Positions 8,345 through 15,875 of a stretch of 28,782 bases of DNA are shown piece by piece; the stretch's first letter is position 1; each line of letters opens with the position of its first letter. The notes below the pieces were generated by a model, which was not told the origin of the DNA, did no database searches, and saw nothing but the letters and a program-made list of their open reading frames with translations. The stretch covers positions 1 through 28,782 of the forward strand of contig CAZCJA010000026.1 in the NCBI GenBank assembly GCA_964499015.1. The letters are read 5' to 3'. A program made the translations under genes and the position numbers. The DNA comes from CAZCJA01 sp964499015. GTDB taxonomy: Bacteria; Elusimicrobiota; Elusimicrobia; F11.

Positions 8345-9281
8345 TTAAATCGCTTCCGGAGATTCAACGGGCACGATCGCCAGATCGAACACCTGTTGCC
8401 CGCGCACAATCGATAACGAGCTCTTCCGCACAAACGCGCCGTCCGTCAGCGCGCGATGCAGATCGTCGACGCTCGACACGGGCTTTCCATCAAACCCCAC
8501 AATGTAATCACCGATCTTGAGTCCCGCCCCTTCGGCCGGGCTATTTTTTTCGACCGATATAATAAGGACGGCCGAGTTAACCCNNNNNNNNNNTCTGTCC
8601 CGCCACGCCCAAAAAACCGCGACGCACTTTTCCATCCTTAATTAACCAGCCCGCCACGAATTTGGCGGTGTTAATCGGGATGGCAAAGCAGATTCCCTGC
8701 GCGGGCAAAATGACGGCGGTGTTCACGCCGATCACGTCGCCGTGCGCATTCAAGAGCGGGCCGCCGGAATTGCCGGGGTTCAGCGCCGCATCGGTCTGGA
8801 TCACGTTGTCGATCAGCCGGCCCGAGGCCGACCGGAACGAACGACCGAGCGCGCTGATAACGCCGGCGGTAAGCGTGGATTGAAATCCGTAGGGACTGCC
8901 CATGGCGACCGCGATCTGCCCAACTTTTAACTGAGCGGAATCCCCCAATCGCGCCGGAACGAGCGACGTACCGTGGACCTGGATCACCGCGAGGTCCGTG
9001 CTGGGGTCGTCGCCTTTGATCTCGGCCGGCAGTTGGCGTCCGTCGGCCAATGAGACAGTTAGATCTTTGGCGCCATGCACGACATGGCTGTTGGTCAGAA
9101 TAAAACCATCCGGGGTGAAGACGAAACCCGAGCCGGTGCCCTTTCCCGCATTAATATGGACCACCGCGTGCCCAACGCGTTCGGCCACGCCGGAAACCGC
9201 CGCGGAATAAGCGTCGAGCAGCCGGCTGTCCGCCTGTGGGTCGATGATGGGGTTTACAATAGCCCGGAGTTCCATTTGCAT
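8345..9281 (-). CDS. HtrA/DegP-like serine protease with one PDZ domain, interrupted by assembly gap
   Basis: Trypsin-like S1C protease for damaged proteins. The catalytic triad is visible as His in LTNSHVVHG, Asp in STDLAVIQV and Ser in GNSGGPLLN. After the gap a PDZ domain follows (VEKNSPAEGAGLKIGDYIVGFDGKP is spread across its first half). Ten N at 8584-8593 separate the domains and put them in different frames; this fits a gap of arbitrary length, not a real frameshift. About 311 residues are expected, one PDZ instead of the two of DegP. The N-terminus (MQMELRAIVNP) has no signal peptide or membrane anchor, so the protein may be cytoplasmic. The ATG at 9275 is an alternative start. It leads the efflux operon. 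Confidence 0.88.
8584..8593. other. Assembly gap (10 N)
   Basis: Ten undetermined bases lie inside the HtrA-like gene between the protease and PDZ domains. The two halves are out of frame by one base across the run, so the true gap length is probably not ten. Confidence 0.99.
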
Positions 9282-9330
9282 CTAGAACCGTGTTGGGATC
9301 GTTTCGGTTCCAGAACGACGCTTTTCGGAT

Positions 9331-9359
9331 TTGACATCGAGTAGAGTCTTTTATATGTT
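9331..9359 (+). promoter_or_regulatory. Putative sigma70 promoter P1 of the iron operon
   Basis: TTGACA at 9331-9336 and TATGTT at 9354-9359 are separated by 17 bases. The -35 is perfect and the -10 matches four of six positions. Transcription would begin near 9366, leaving a leader of about 137 bases before the Com-like gene. The -10 overlaps the first inverted repeat. Confidence 0.5.
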
Positions 9360-9375
9360 GAAACACGATTTCAAC
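9357..9375. promoter_or_regulatory. Inverted repeat GTTGAAA-N5-TTTCAAC, candidate operator 1
   Basis: A perfect 7-bp dyad with a 5-bp spacer (GTTGAAA CACGA TTTCAAC) covers the -10 and start region of P1, where a bound repressor would block RNA polymerase. The core TGAAA-N5-TTTCA recurs at 9472-9486. It does not match the classical Fur box. Confidence 0.5.
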
Positions 9376-9471
9376 AGAATCCCCCGGCCCCTTCCCAGCG
9401 AGGATCCCGATTCATCGACGGTAATTACCCATAGAAGCACGAACGGCCACAGGGTTTCGTGGACTTATTAA

Positions 9472-9486
9472 TGAAACTATCTTTCA
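9472..9486. promoter_or_regulatory. Inverted repeat TGAAA-N5-TTTCA, candidate operator 2
   Basis: Second copy of the dyad seen at 9359-9373 with the same arm sequence and spacing (TGAAA CTATC TTTCA), 113 bases downstream. It is flanked by CTTATT at 9464-9469 and AATAAG at 9486-9491, themselves complementary. It sits 16 bases before the Com-like start, directly before its ribosome binding site AAGGTG, and 8 bases before the -35 of P2, so it could act on DNA or as an RNA hairpin. Confidence 0.45.
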
Positions 9487-9494
9487 ATAAGGTG

Positions 9495-9523
9495 TTGACA
9501 CGATGGAGACAGACTGCAATAAT
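9495..9523 (+). promoter_or_regulatory. Putative internal sigma70 promoter P2
   Basis: TTGACA at 9495-9500 and AATAAT at 9518-9523 with a 17-base spacer give 11 of 12 consensus positions. It straddles the start codon of the Com-like gene, so a transcript from here would begin near 9530, skip that start, and express the second small gene and exbB-exbD-tonB. Coding use of the same bases makes chance possible. Confidence 0.35.
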
Positions 9524-9682
9524 TCACCCGCTGAAAAGGAATACACCGAGGTCCGGTGCTCCTGCCGGCAATTGGTAGCGATCCGGACGCCAGACGGCTT
9601 GGCGATCAAGTGCCGGCGCTGCAAAAACATCCATACGATTCCCATAAAAGATTTCGAGGAACACCAGGAGAAAAGCAACTGA
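9503..9682 (+). CDS. Com-like zinc-ribbon protein, first gene of the iron operon
   Basis: A 59-residue protein with ribosome binding site AAGGTG eight bases before the ATG. It has a cysteine core C19-S-C21 followed by C37-x2-C40, set in VRCSCRQLVAIRTPDG and LAIKCRRCKNIHTI. This resembles the Com family of small zinc-binding regulators best known from phage Mu, where Com binds mRNA and opens a hairpin to allow mom translation. The first pair is CxC, not the CxxC of Mu Com. No phage genes are nearby. Its stop shares a base with the next start (TGATG), and the TonB genes follow, so it belongs to the iron operon. A role in RNA-level control or zinc binding is inference. Confidence 0.72.
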   Translation: METDCNNSPAEKEYTEVRCSCRQLVAIRTPDGLAIKCRRCKNIHTIPIKDFEEHQEKSN

Positions 9683-9906
9683 TGCATCAAAAACTAGCCC
9701 ACAAAGAAGGTCTCGGCTGCGTGGCCATGTGCAAAGACTGCAAAGACGTGCACATCGCCATCGATAGCCTCACCATGCGCATTACCCCGGACGCGTTTGT
9801 CGCGTTGTCGGAAATGATTCAAGAAGCGATGAAACACCCCAAATTGGCCATGGCCCAGGAAAATCCGCAGGCGTTCATGGCTCAGCAGCTTTTCAGCTTG
9901 GCGTAA
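9682..9906 (+). CDS. Small Cys-rich (CxxC) protein of the iron operon, function unknown
   Basis: A 74-residue cytoplasmic-type protein. The start is the ATG at 9682, which shares its A with the stop of the Com-like gene; the reading frame is open further upstream but that part is a shadow of the neighbour. Cysteines occur as GLGC13VAMC17KDC20, followed by a histidine (DVHIAID), a possible metal site. The rest (SLTMRITPDAFVALSEMI, then a Met/Gln/Ala-rich tail) suggests a small alpha/beta fold. It precedes exbB by 12 bases. I have an unverified memory of similar short CxxC proteins near TonB genes in proteobacteria; no function is known to me. Confidence 0.75.
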   Translation: MHQKLAHKEGLGCVAMCKDCKDVHIAIDSLTMRITPDAFVALSEMIQEAMKHPKLAMAQENPQAFMAQQLFSLA

Positions 9907-9918
9907 GGAGATAAAACA

Positions 9919-10602
9919 ATGGAACTTATTTTTAAGAAATTAGCGCTTGTCGGCGACATCTGGGTCCTGTGGATCCTTTTGGGCGCAAGCGTTCTCTCGG
10001 TCGGCGTGATTTTCGAACGTTGGAAGATGTTCCGCAAAAACAAAATCAATTTCCCGTCATTCCTCGATGAACTCGGCAAACGCCTCGACCGTAACGACAC
10101 CGCCGCCGCGCGCCAATTGGCGCGCGCCACCCCCGGCGTCGAAGCCAAAGTGGCGCTAGCGGGTCTCGTGAATATTTCCAAAGGCTCGGCTTCGGTTGAA
10201 GAAGCGATGACCTCGCGCTTGGTTCTGGAAAAATCCCAGTTGGAAAAGAACCTTATCGTCCTCGGCACCCTCGGCAACAACGCCCCGTTCATCGGCCTGT
10301 TCGGCACGGTGCTCGGCATTATCAAGGCCTTCAACGATCTCGCCGTCACCGGCGGCTCCGGCGTGTCCGTGGTCATGGCCGGCATTTCCGCGGCGCTGAT
10401 CGCCACCGCCTTCGGCATTTTGGTCGCCATTCCCGCCGTTATGGCCAACAACTATTTCCAAACGCAGCTGCGCCGCATCAACGCCAACTCGCAAAGCTTG
10501 ATCCACCTGTTCCAGGTCTACCTGCGCGATGAATCGCACGCGCGCCTGAAAGTCGCCCGCGACATCGGAGCTGAAGAGCTCACAGCGGAAGCGCTCGCCT
10601 AA
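9919..10602 (+). CDS. exbB: ExbB-like proton-channel subunit (MotA/TolQ/ExbB family), set 1
   Basis: Inner-membrane subunit of the TonB energising complex. The 227-residue product has one membrane segment near residues 12-32, a cytoplasmic domain, and two further segments in the conserved block NNAPFIGLFGTVLGIIKAF ... SAALIATAFGILVAIPAVMANNYF. It has a strong ribosome binding site (AAGGAG at 9906-9911). exbD follows after one base. It is very similar to the partial copy at 28462-28782. TolQ is possible by family, but linkage to tonB and an iron receptor supports ExbB. Confidence 0.93.
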   Translation: MELIFKKLALVGDIWVLWILLGASVLSVGVIFERWKMFRKNKINFPSFLDELGKRLDRNDTAAARQLARATPGVEAKVALAGLVNISKGSASVEEAMTSRLVLEKSQLEKNLIVLGTLGNNAPFIGLFGTVLGIIKAFNDLAVTGGSGVSVVMAGISAALIATAFGILVAIPAVMANNYFQTQLRRINANSQSLIHLFQVYLRDESHARLKVARDIGAEELTAEALA

Positions 10603-10603
10603 T

Positions 10604-11005
10604 ATGTCCGCCTCCAACGATACAGACGACGGCGTCGTCACCGGCATCAACGTCACGCCGCTGGTCGACATCATGCTCGTGCTGCTGATCGTGTTCATGG
10701 TCACCGCCCACTTTGTGCAGGACTCCGGCCTGAAAATAAATCTTCCCAAGGCCACCACGACGGAAGCGGCCGTCACCGCTTCCTTAACCGTCACCATGGA
10801 CAAGAACGGCCAACTCCGTCTTTTGGACAACGCCGTTGATCTAAACGGTCTTAAAGCCAACCTGCAACGCGAATCGAGCATCAACCCGGGCGTGCGCGTG
10901 AGCCTGGCCGCCGACCAAGATTTGCCGTACCGCGACATCGTCCTCGTCCTCGATACCATTAAACAAGCCGGCGTCACCCGCGTGGCGCTCGCCTCCGAAA
11001 AATAA
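10604..11005 (+). CDS. exbD: ExbD-like subunit, set 1
   Basis: Partner of ExbB in the proton-driven motor that powers TonB. The 133-residue product has a short cytoplasmic N-terminus, one membrane helix containing the essential-type aspartate (NVTPLVDIMLVLLIVFMVT, Asp22), and a periplasmic domain ending VTRVALASEK. It starts two bases after the exbB stop, and tonB starts two bases after its own stop, a tight operon. The protein aligns without gaps over nearly its full length with the copy at 28056-28454. Confidence 0.95.
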   Translation: MSASNDTDDGVVTGINVTPLVDIMLVLLIVFMVTAHFVQDSGLKINLPKATTTEAAVTASLTVTMDKNGQLRLLDNAVDLNGLKANLQRESSINPGVRVSLAADQDLPYRDIVLVLDTIKQAGVTRVALASEK

Positions 11006-11006
11006 A

Positions 11007-11693
11007 ATGTTTTCTCACTTCGCGTTCAGCGGACTTTTCACGGGCACGTTCATGTCCATGCTGGTCCATTTGGGGACGGGCGGTGGGCTTTATTTTTGGT
11101 TCGTTAAGCGCGAACCCCCGCCGATGGTGGCGGACCTGGATTTGACAATGTCCACGCTCGTACCCGTCATGCCGAATGCCGGCGGCGGTTACGGCGCGAA
11201 ACAATCGGAAGAATGGTTTGTCGCCTCGAAAGAAAAGAAAATGAAAACGCCGGTGCCCGTGCAGCAGCCGGCAGTGGTGGAAACCAAAGAAGACGTCATT
11301 AAAGAAGAAGCCAGCGTTCCCGCGTGCCCCAATTGTCCCCAAGGGAACGTGGTTGGCCAAGGCTGGGGCGGCGGCAGCGGTGAAGGCGACGGCCAGTATA
11401 TTCCGGTGGAAGCCGCGACGCGCAAGCCGCGCTGGATCGCCAATTTCATCACCACGAAAGATTATCCGACGATTGCCCGCCAGAACGGCAAAGACGGCCG
11501 CGTGGTTCTCACCGTTTTGATCGACTCCGAAGGCCGGGTACGCGATGTGCGCTTACTCGAGGGAAGTTACGACGTTTTAAATGAAGTGGCGTTACGCAAA
11601 GTGAAACAAGCTCGTTTTTCACCCGCATACAACGACAAACGGAAACCAGTGTCCTGCAAAGTCACGCTGCCCATCCGCTTCGAACTGCGCTAG
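11007..11693 (+). CDS. tonB: TonB-family protein, set 1
   Basis: Transmits energy from ExbBD to outer-membrane receptors. The 228-residue product has an N-terminal membrane anchor (about residues 10-33), a linker, and a TonB C-terminal domain (DYPTIARQNGKDGRVVLTV ... VRDVRLLEGSYDVLNEVAL ... ARFSPA). The linker is odd: it lacks the usual Pro-Glu/Pro-Lys repeats, carries a segment LDLTMSTLVPVMPNAGG shared with the second TonB, and has a CPNCP motif followed by a Gly-rich stretch. A cysteine near the C-terminus (VSCKVTLPI) is also shared. It lies directly before the receptor gene, so it probably serves that receptor. Confidence 0.92.
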   Translation: MFSHFAFSGLFTGTFMSMLVHLGTGGGLYFWFVKREPPPMVADLDLTMSTLVPVMPNAGGGYGAKQSEEWFVASKEKKMKTPVPVQQPAVVETKEDVIKEEASVPACPNCPQGNVVGQGWGGGSGEGDGQYIPVEAATRKPRWIANFITTKDYPTIARQNGKDGRVVLTVLIDSEGRVRDVRLLEGSYDVLNEVALRKVKQARFSPAYNDKRKPVSCKVTLPIRFELR

Positions 11694-11765
11694 CCGCACA
11701 CAAATTTACCGAGGCCAGAGAACGACGATTCCAGAGCCCATTTAGTAATGAAGGGGAATTATTAC

Positions 11766-13976
11766 ATGAGATCACAAGAATGCCGTTTCTTTAAAAAATG
11801 GCTCAAACGTCAAAAGCCGCAAGCGCGCGCGCAAAAAAAAGCGAGCATCGCACCGGTCATGGCCCTCGGCGCCGCAGCATTGATGGGCGCGACCTTCGGT
11901 TGGGCTGAAGAAGAAGCCGCCACCGCCGCCGACCATCCGGAAGTGCTTGTGCAAGGCGAAAAAGGCTACAACCGCAACCGCGTCCAATCCTCCAAATACA
12001 CAGAATCGCTGCGCAACATTCCGCAGACGATCACCGTTATCCCAAAAGAAGTGATGGCCGATCAGAACGCGACCTCGATGCGCCAGGTTCTGCGCAATGT
12101 GCCGGGCATCAGCATGCAGGCCGGTGAAGGCGGCGTTCCCGCCGGCGACAATCTGACGATTCGCGGCTTCAACGCGCGCACCGACTTTTACATCGACGGC
12201 ATGCGCGATTTCGGCGGCTATTCCCGCGATCCGTTCGCGCTGGAGGCGGTTGAAGTCTCCAAAGGCCCGTCGTCCGCAACCGCGGGACGCGGCTCGACCG
12301 GCGGCTCGATCAACCAAGTCAGCAAAATGCCGTCCTTGGAGGAATTCATTAATGGCTCGGTCGGCGTGGGCACCGATGACTACCGCCGCCTGACCGCGGA
12401 CGCCAATCAAATCATCGATGGCGCCAACGGCACCGCCGTGCGCGTGAACGCGCTGTGGCACGAATCCAACACGCCGCGCCGCGATGAGGTGGAAGAGCAG
12501 CGCTGGGGCATCGCTCCGTCGATCGCCTTCGGCTTAAACTCCCCCACCCAATTCAGCTTGAGCTACTACAAGCTCGCTCAAGAGAACACCCCGGACTACG
12601 GTATTCCGTTCGTGACGGCCGGCCACAATGTGCTCGTCAACGATCGCGATAAGCCCGCACCGGTGGACATGAGCAATTTCTACGGCTCGAAAATACGCGA
12701 CTATGAAAACATCGACACCGACGTCTTGACCGGTGAACTCAAACACGAACTCAGCGACGACACCCGCCTGCGCAACATCACGCGCATCGGCGAAACGTAC
12801 CGGGATTCCGTGATCACCGCGCCGCGCTTTGTCAGCGATTCGACGACGACCATCAATCGTCAGCTGCAGTCGCGCGACCAGGAAGACAGCATTGTCGCCA
12901 ACCAACTGGATCTCACCACCCGCTTCAACACGGGGCCGGTTCAGCACGACGTGGTGGTGGGCCTTGAGCTCGCGCGCGAAGAGCAGCACAACTTCCTGCG
13001 CAATCAAACCAGCGGTTCGACCACGGACTTGTTCAATCCGAACCCGTACGACCCCTACACGGGCCGGGTGTACCGCAACGGCACCGACGTAAAAGCCACC
13101 GCCGAAACAACGGCCGGCTACGCGTTCGACACGCTGAAGATCGGCGAACACGTGCAAATTCCGCTGGGCCTGCGCTGGGAATCGTTCGATGTGGAGTTGT
13201 CCTCAAACACCTCGGGCCGCGCTCCGGTTGAGTTCAAACGGACCGACCGCATGTTGAGCGGCCGCGCCGCCATCGTGGTGAAGCCAACCCCGGCGAGCAG
13301 CCTCTACGCGGGTTATGGGACGTCGTTTAACCCGTCCGCTGAAGGCCTCACCTCGGGCTTTACCGCCGCATTAGCCAACGTCGAGCCGGAAAAAACAAAA
13401 ACGTATGAAGTCGGCACCAAATGGGACCTCTTCAACAACGACCTGTCGTTGAGCGGCGCCGTATTCCGCACCTACAAGACGAACGCGCGCACGCCGGACC
13501 CAAGCGTCACCGGTGTCACAATTCTCGACGGCGAACAGCGCGTGGACGGTTATGAACTCGGCGTCACCGGGAACATCACCGACGCCTGGCAAGTCTTTAC
13601 CGGCTACACGCACATGGACAGCGAAATCCGCCAGTCCAACACCGCGAACGAAACCGGCAAACACATCAGCAACACGCCGGAAGAATCGTTTAATGTGTGG
13701 TCGACCTACGCTCTGCCGTCACGGCTCAGCTTCGGCGCGGGCGTGCAGTACGTTGGGCAGCGTTTTGCCAACAACACCAACACGCGCCAAGTGGGCAGCT
13801 ACACGCTCTATGACGCGATGGCCTCGTATCCGGTCAACGACAGCGTGACCGTGCGTTTAAACGTCAACAACATCACCAACGAAGAATATTTCGATCGTTT
13901 GGGCGGCGGCCACCTGATTCCGGGCGCCGGACGTTCCGCAACCATCACGACCGACGTGAAGTTCGGAAACAAATAA
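11766..13976 (+). CDS. TonB-dependent catecholate-siderophore-type receptor (PiuA/Fiu-like)
   Basis: Outer-membrane ligand-gated porin for ferric siderophores. The ATG at 11766 is preferred to the in-frame ATG at 11748 because AAGGGG lies nine bases upstream; the product is then 736 residues. A long basic N-region precedes the signal-peptide core (PVMALGAAALMGATFG, cleavage near WAE). A TonB-box-like EVLVQGE follows, then the plug (NIPQTITVIPKEVMADQ, VPGISMQAGEGG, TIRGFNARTDFYIDGMRD, VEVSKGPSSATAGRGSTGG). The plug matches the Fiu/PiuA group. The rest is a beta-barrel with NNITNEEYFDRLGG near the end. The neighbouring piuC- and piuB-like genes support the assignment; the actual siderophore is unknown. 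Confidence 0.93.
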   Translation: MRSQECRFFKKWLKRQKPQARAQKKASIAPVMALGAAALMGATFGWAEEEAATAADHPEVLVQGEKGYNRNRVQSSKYTESLRNIPQTITVIPKEVMADQNATSMRQVLRNVPGISMQAGEGGVPAGDNLTIRGFNARTDFYIDGMRDFGGYSRDPFALEAVEVSKGPSSATAGRGSTGGSINQVSKMPSLEEFINGSVGVGTDDYRRLTADANQIIDGANGTAVRVNALWHESNTPRRDEVEEQRWGIAPSIAFGLNSPTQFSLSYYKLAQENTPDYGIPFVTAGHNVLVNDRDKPAPVDMSNFYGSKIRDYENIDTDVLTGELKHELSDDTRLRNITRIGETYRDSVITAPRFVSDSTTTINRQLQSRDQEDSIVANQLDLTTRFNTGPVQHDVVVGLELAREEQHNFLRNQTSGSTTDLFNPNPYDPYTGRVYRNGTDVKATAETTAGYAFDTLKIGEHVQIPLGLRWESFDVELSSNTSGRAPVEFKRTDRMLSGRAAIVVKPTPASSLYAGYGTSFNPSAEGLTSGFTAALANVEPEKTKTYEVGTKWDLFNNDLSLSGAVFRTYKTNARTPDPSVTGVTILDGEQRVDGYELGVTGNITDAWQVFTGYTHMDSEIRQSNTANETGKHISNTPEESFNVWSTYALPSRLSFGAGVQYVGQRFANNTNTRQVGSYTLYDAMASYPVNDSVTVRLNVNNITNEEYFDRLGGGHLIPGAGRSATITTDVKFGNK

Positions 13977-13978
13977 TC

Positions 13979-14659
13979 ATGCTGCTGACGATACCCGACA
14001 TCTTCACCAAAGAAGAAGCCGCCCAAATCCGGCTCACGCTTGAACAAGCGGAGTGGGTGGACGGCAAAGTGACCGCCGGGTATCAGTCCGGGCGTGCCAA
14101 GAACAATATGCAAATACCGGAATCCCACCCGGTGGCGAAGAAAATGGGAGAAAAGATCGTGGAAGCACTCGGACGGAACCCGCTGTTTTTATCGGCGGCC
14201 CTTCCGCTCCGGGTGTTTCCACCTCTTTTCAATCTGTATCAAGGCGGGCAGTCGTTCGGCACGCACGTGGACAACGCAATTCGCCAAGTTCCCGGCACCC
14301 CGCATCGCATCCGCACCGATCTTTCCATGACGCTGTTCTTAACGGAGCCCGAAGATTACGACGGCGGCGAGCTCGTGGTCGAAGACACCTACGGCGTTCA
14401 TTCCGTCAAACTCCCCGCCGGCCAAATGATTCTTTACCCCGCGACGAGCCTTCATCATGTTAAGCCCGTGACGCGCGGCGCGCGCATCAGTTCGTTCTTC
14501 TGGGTGCAGAGCATGATCAAAGAAGATTCCAAGCGCACGCTGCTTTTCGATTTGGACACGTCCATTCAGCAAATCAGCCGCGACCATCCCGACAGTCCCG
14601 TCGGCGTCCAGCTCACGGGCGTTTACCACAACCTGCTCCGTCAGTGGACGGAACTCTAA
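13979..14659 (+). CDS. piuC: PKHD-type Fe(II)/2-oxoglutarate hydroxylase (PiuC/YbiX family)
   Basis: Iron- and 2-oxoglutarate-dependent dioxygenase usually encoded beside Fiu/PiuA receptors. The 226-residue length is typical. The metal site is visible as HVDNAI (His-x-Asp) and the distal His in LHHVKPVTRGAR, whose Arg binds 2-oxoglutarate. Other family blocks are KNNMQIP, FNLYQGGQSFGTHVD, LTEPEDYDGGELVVED and GQMILYPATSLHHV. It starts two bases after the receptor stop. Its physiological substrate is not settled in the family; a role in siderophore use or iron-limited growth is inferred from context. Confidence 0.94.
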   Translation: MLLTIPDIFTKEEAAQIRLTLEQAEWVDGKVTAGYQSGRAKNNMQIPESHPVAKKMGEKIVEALGRNPLFLSAALPLRVFPPLFNLYQGGQSFGTHVDNAIRQVPGTPHRIRTDLSMTLFLTEPEDYDGGELVVEDTYGVHSVKLPAGQMILYPATSLHHVKPVTRGARISSFFWVQSMIKEDSKRTLLFDLDTSIQQISRDHPDSPVGVQLTGVYHNLLRQWTEL

Positions 14660-14663
14660 TCTC

Positions 14664-15875
14664 TTGGTCGTTCCCTTTCGTAAACTATTTTTCTGGCTGC
14701 ATTTGATCGCTGGCTGCGTGGCGGGCCTCGTGATCATCACGATGGCCGCGACCGGCGCCATGATGGCCTTCGAACACCAGATCGTCGATTGGGCGGAGAA
14801 AGACGTTCGCATCGTCGCCATTCCCGCGCCCGGCGCCCAACGCATGACGCTCGATGACATCGCGGCCGCCGCACAGAAAGAAAAACCCAAAGGAAAAGTT
14901 TCCGCGATCACTCTTAAAAACGACCCAACCGCCTCCGCCGTGGTTTCTTTCGGCCGCGAAGGAACCCTGTACGTTAATCCCTACACCGGCCTTGTTCTGG
15001 GCGGCGAATCCAAAGCGCACGACGCCCTGCATTTCATCGAAGACATTCACCGCTTCCTGGGCAAACGCGAAATCGGCAAGCCCATCACCGGCGCCGCCAA
15101 CTTTGCCTTCTTTATTCTCTTGGTGTCCGGTCTATACATTTGGATCCCATCCAAATGGACCAAAAGAAACGTGAAGCGCATCGCCGTGTTCGGAAAGGAA
15201 CTGAAAGGGAAAGCCCGCGACTGGAACTGGCACAACGTGATCGGCATTTGGTTGTCGCCGTTTATTTTGATCACAACGCTCACCGGCCTCATTATGTCGT
15301 ACACCTGGGCCACCAATTTGCTCTACCACGCCACCGGCAACGAGCCCCCGCCCGCGCAGAACCAACAGCGTCCGATGGGCGGCAAACCGGGCGAGGCAAA
15401 GAAGGACGATATGAAGAAAGAAGAGCCGCCGGTTCAACTCGCGGCATTCGATCTTTTTGCCGCCAACGCGATTTCTAAAGTGACGGCCTGGGAAGCGGTT
15501 AACATTCGCTTGCCTCAAAAACCCGGCGGCCCCGTCACGGCCAACATTTTGGAAGACGACCCGACCTACGGAATTCCGGTCCGTTCAGCGCTGCAGCTTG
15601 ACGCCGCAACCGCCGAACCAAAGAAATGGGAACCCTTCGCCGAAGCGAACATGGGCCGCGTATTGCGCGTTTGGGCACGCTATTTACACACGGGAGACGT
15701 GGGCGGTTTGCCCGGTCAAATCGTTGCTTTCCTAAGCGCCTGCGGGATAACTTTAATGGTTTGGACGGGAATTTCTCTTTCTTTGCGACGTTATGCTCAA
15801 TGGCGATCGGAGAATCGTAGAATGAAACAGAAGCATCCGACTTACGCTAAAGGAGACCACCATGAGCACAGTTAA
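14664..15875 (+). CDS. piuB: PepSY-associated membrane protein (PiuB-like)
   Basis: Inner-membrane protein of the PepSY_TM family, of which PiuB and related proteins occur with siderophore receptors and may act as ferric-siderophore reductases. The 403-residue product has four membrane segments (about residues 8-30, 143-163, 190-215 and 345-370). Histidines in or near them (FWLHLIAGCVAG, FIEDIHRFLG, WHNVIGIW, YLHTGDVGG) could bind heme. A charged loop (PPAQNQQRPMGGKPGEAKK) lies in the periplasmic or cytoplasmic part. The start appears to be TTG at 14664, four bases after the piuC stop, without a clear ribosome binding site; this start is uncertain. Its end overlaps dps by 14 bases. Confidence 0.88.
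   Translation: MVVPFRKLFFWLHLIAGCVAGLVIITMAATGAMMAFEHQIVDWAEKDVRIVAIPAPGAQRMTLDDIAAAAQKEKPKGKVSAITLKNDPTASAVVSFGREGTLYVNPYTGLVLGGESKAHDALHFIEDIHRFLGKREIGKPITGAANFAFFILLVSGLYIWIPSKWTKRNVKRIAVFGKELKGKARDWNWHNVIGIWLSPFILITTLTGLIMSYTWATNLLYHATGNEPPPAQNQQRPMGGKPGEAKKDDMKKEEPPVQLAAFDLFAANAISKVTAWEAVNIRLPQKPGGPVTANILEDDPTYGIPVRSALQLDAATAEPKKWEPFAEANMGRVLRVWARYLHTGDVGGLPGQIVAFLSACGITLMVWTGISLSLRRYAQWRSENRRMKQKHPTYAKGDHHEHS

Noticed and set aside
8577..8635. Two separate genes or a frameshift in the HtrA-like gene
   Set aside because: The frame change coincides exactly with ten N, so it reflects an unsized assembly gap and is not evidence of a broken gene.
9151..9366. 71-codon minus-strand frame before the HtrA-like gene
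   Set aside because: It overlaps the N-terminus of the protease in another frame and has basic low-complexity content; no ribosome binding site is seen.
9464..9491. Possible Fur box in the AT-rich dyad before the iron operon
   Set aside because: It does not match GATAATGATAATCATTATC well, and the repeated element shared with 9357-9375 is TGAAA-N5-TTTCA, so it is reported as an unassigned operator instead.
10156..10977. 273-codon open frame on the minus strand
   Set aside because: Antisense to exbB and exbD, both of which are beyond doubt; the composition is that of a shadow frame.
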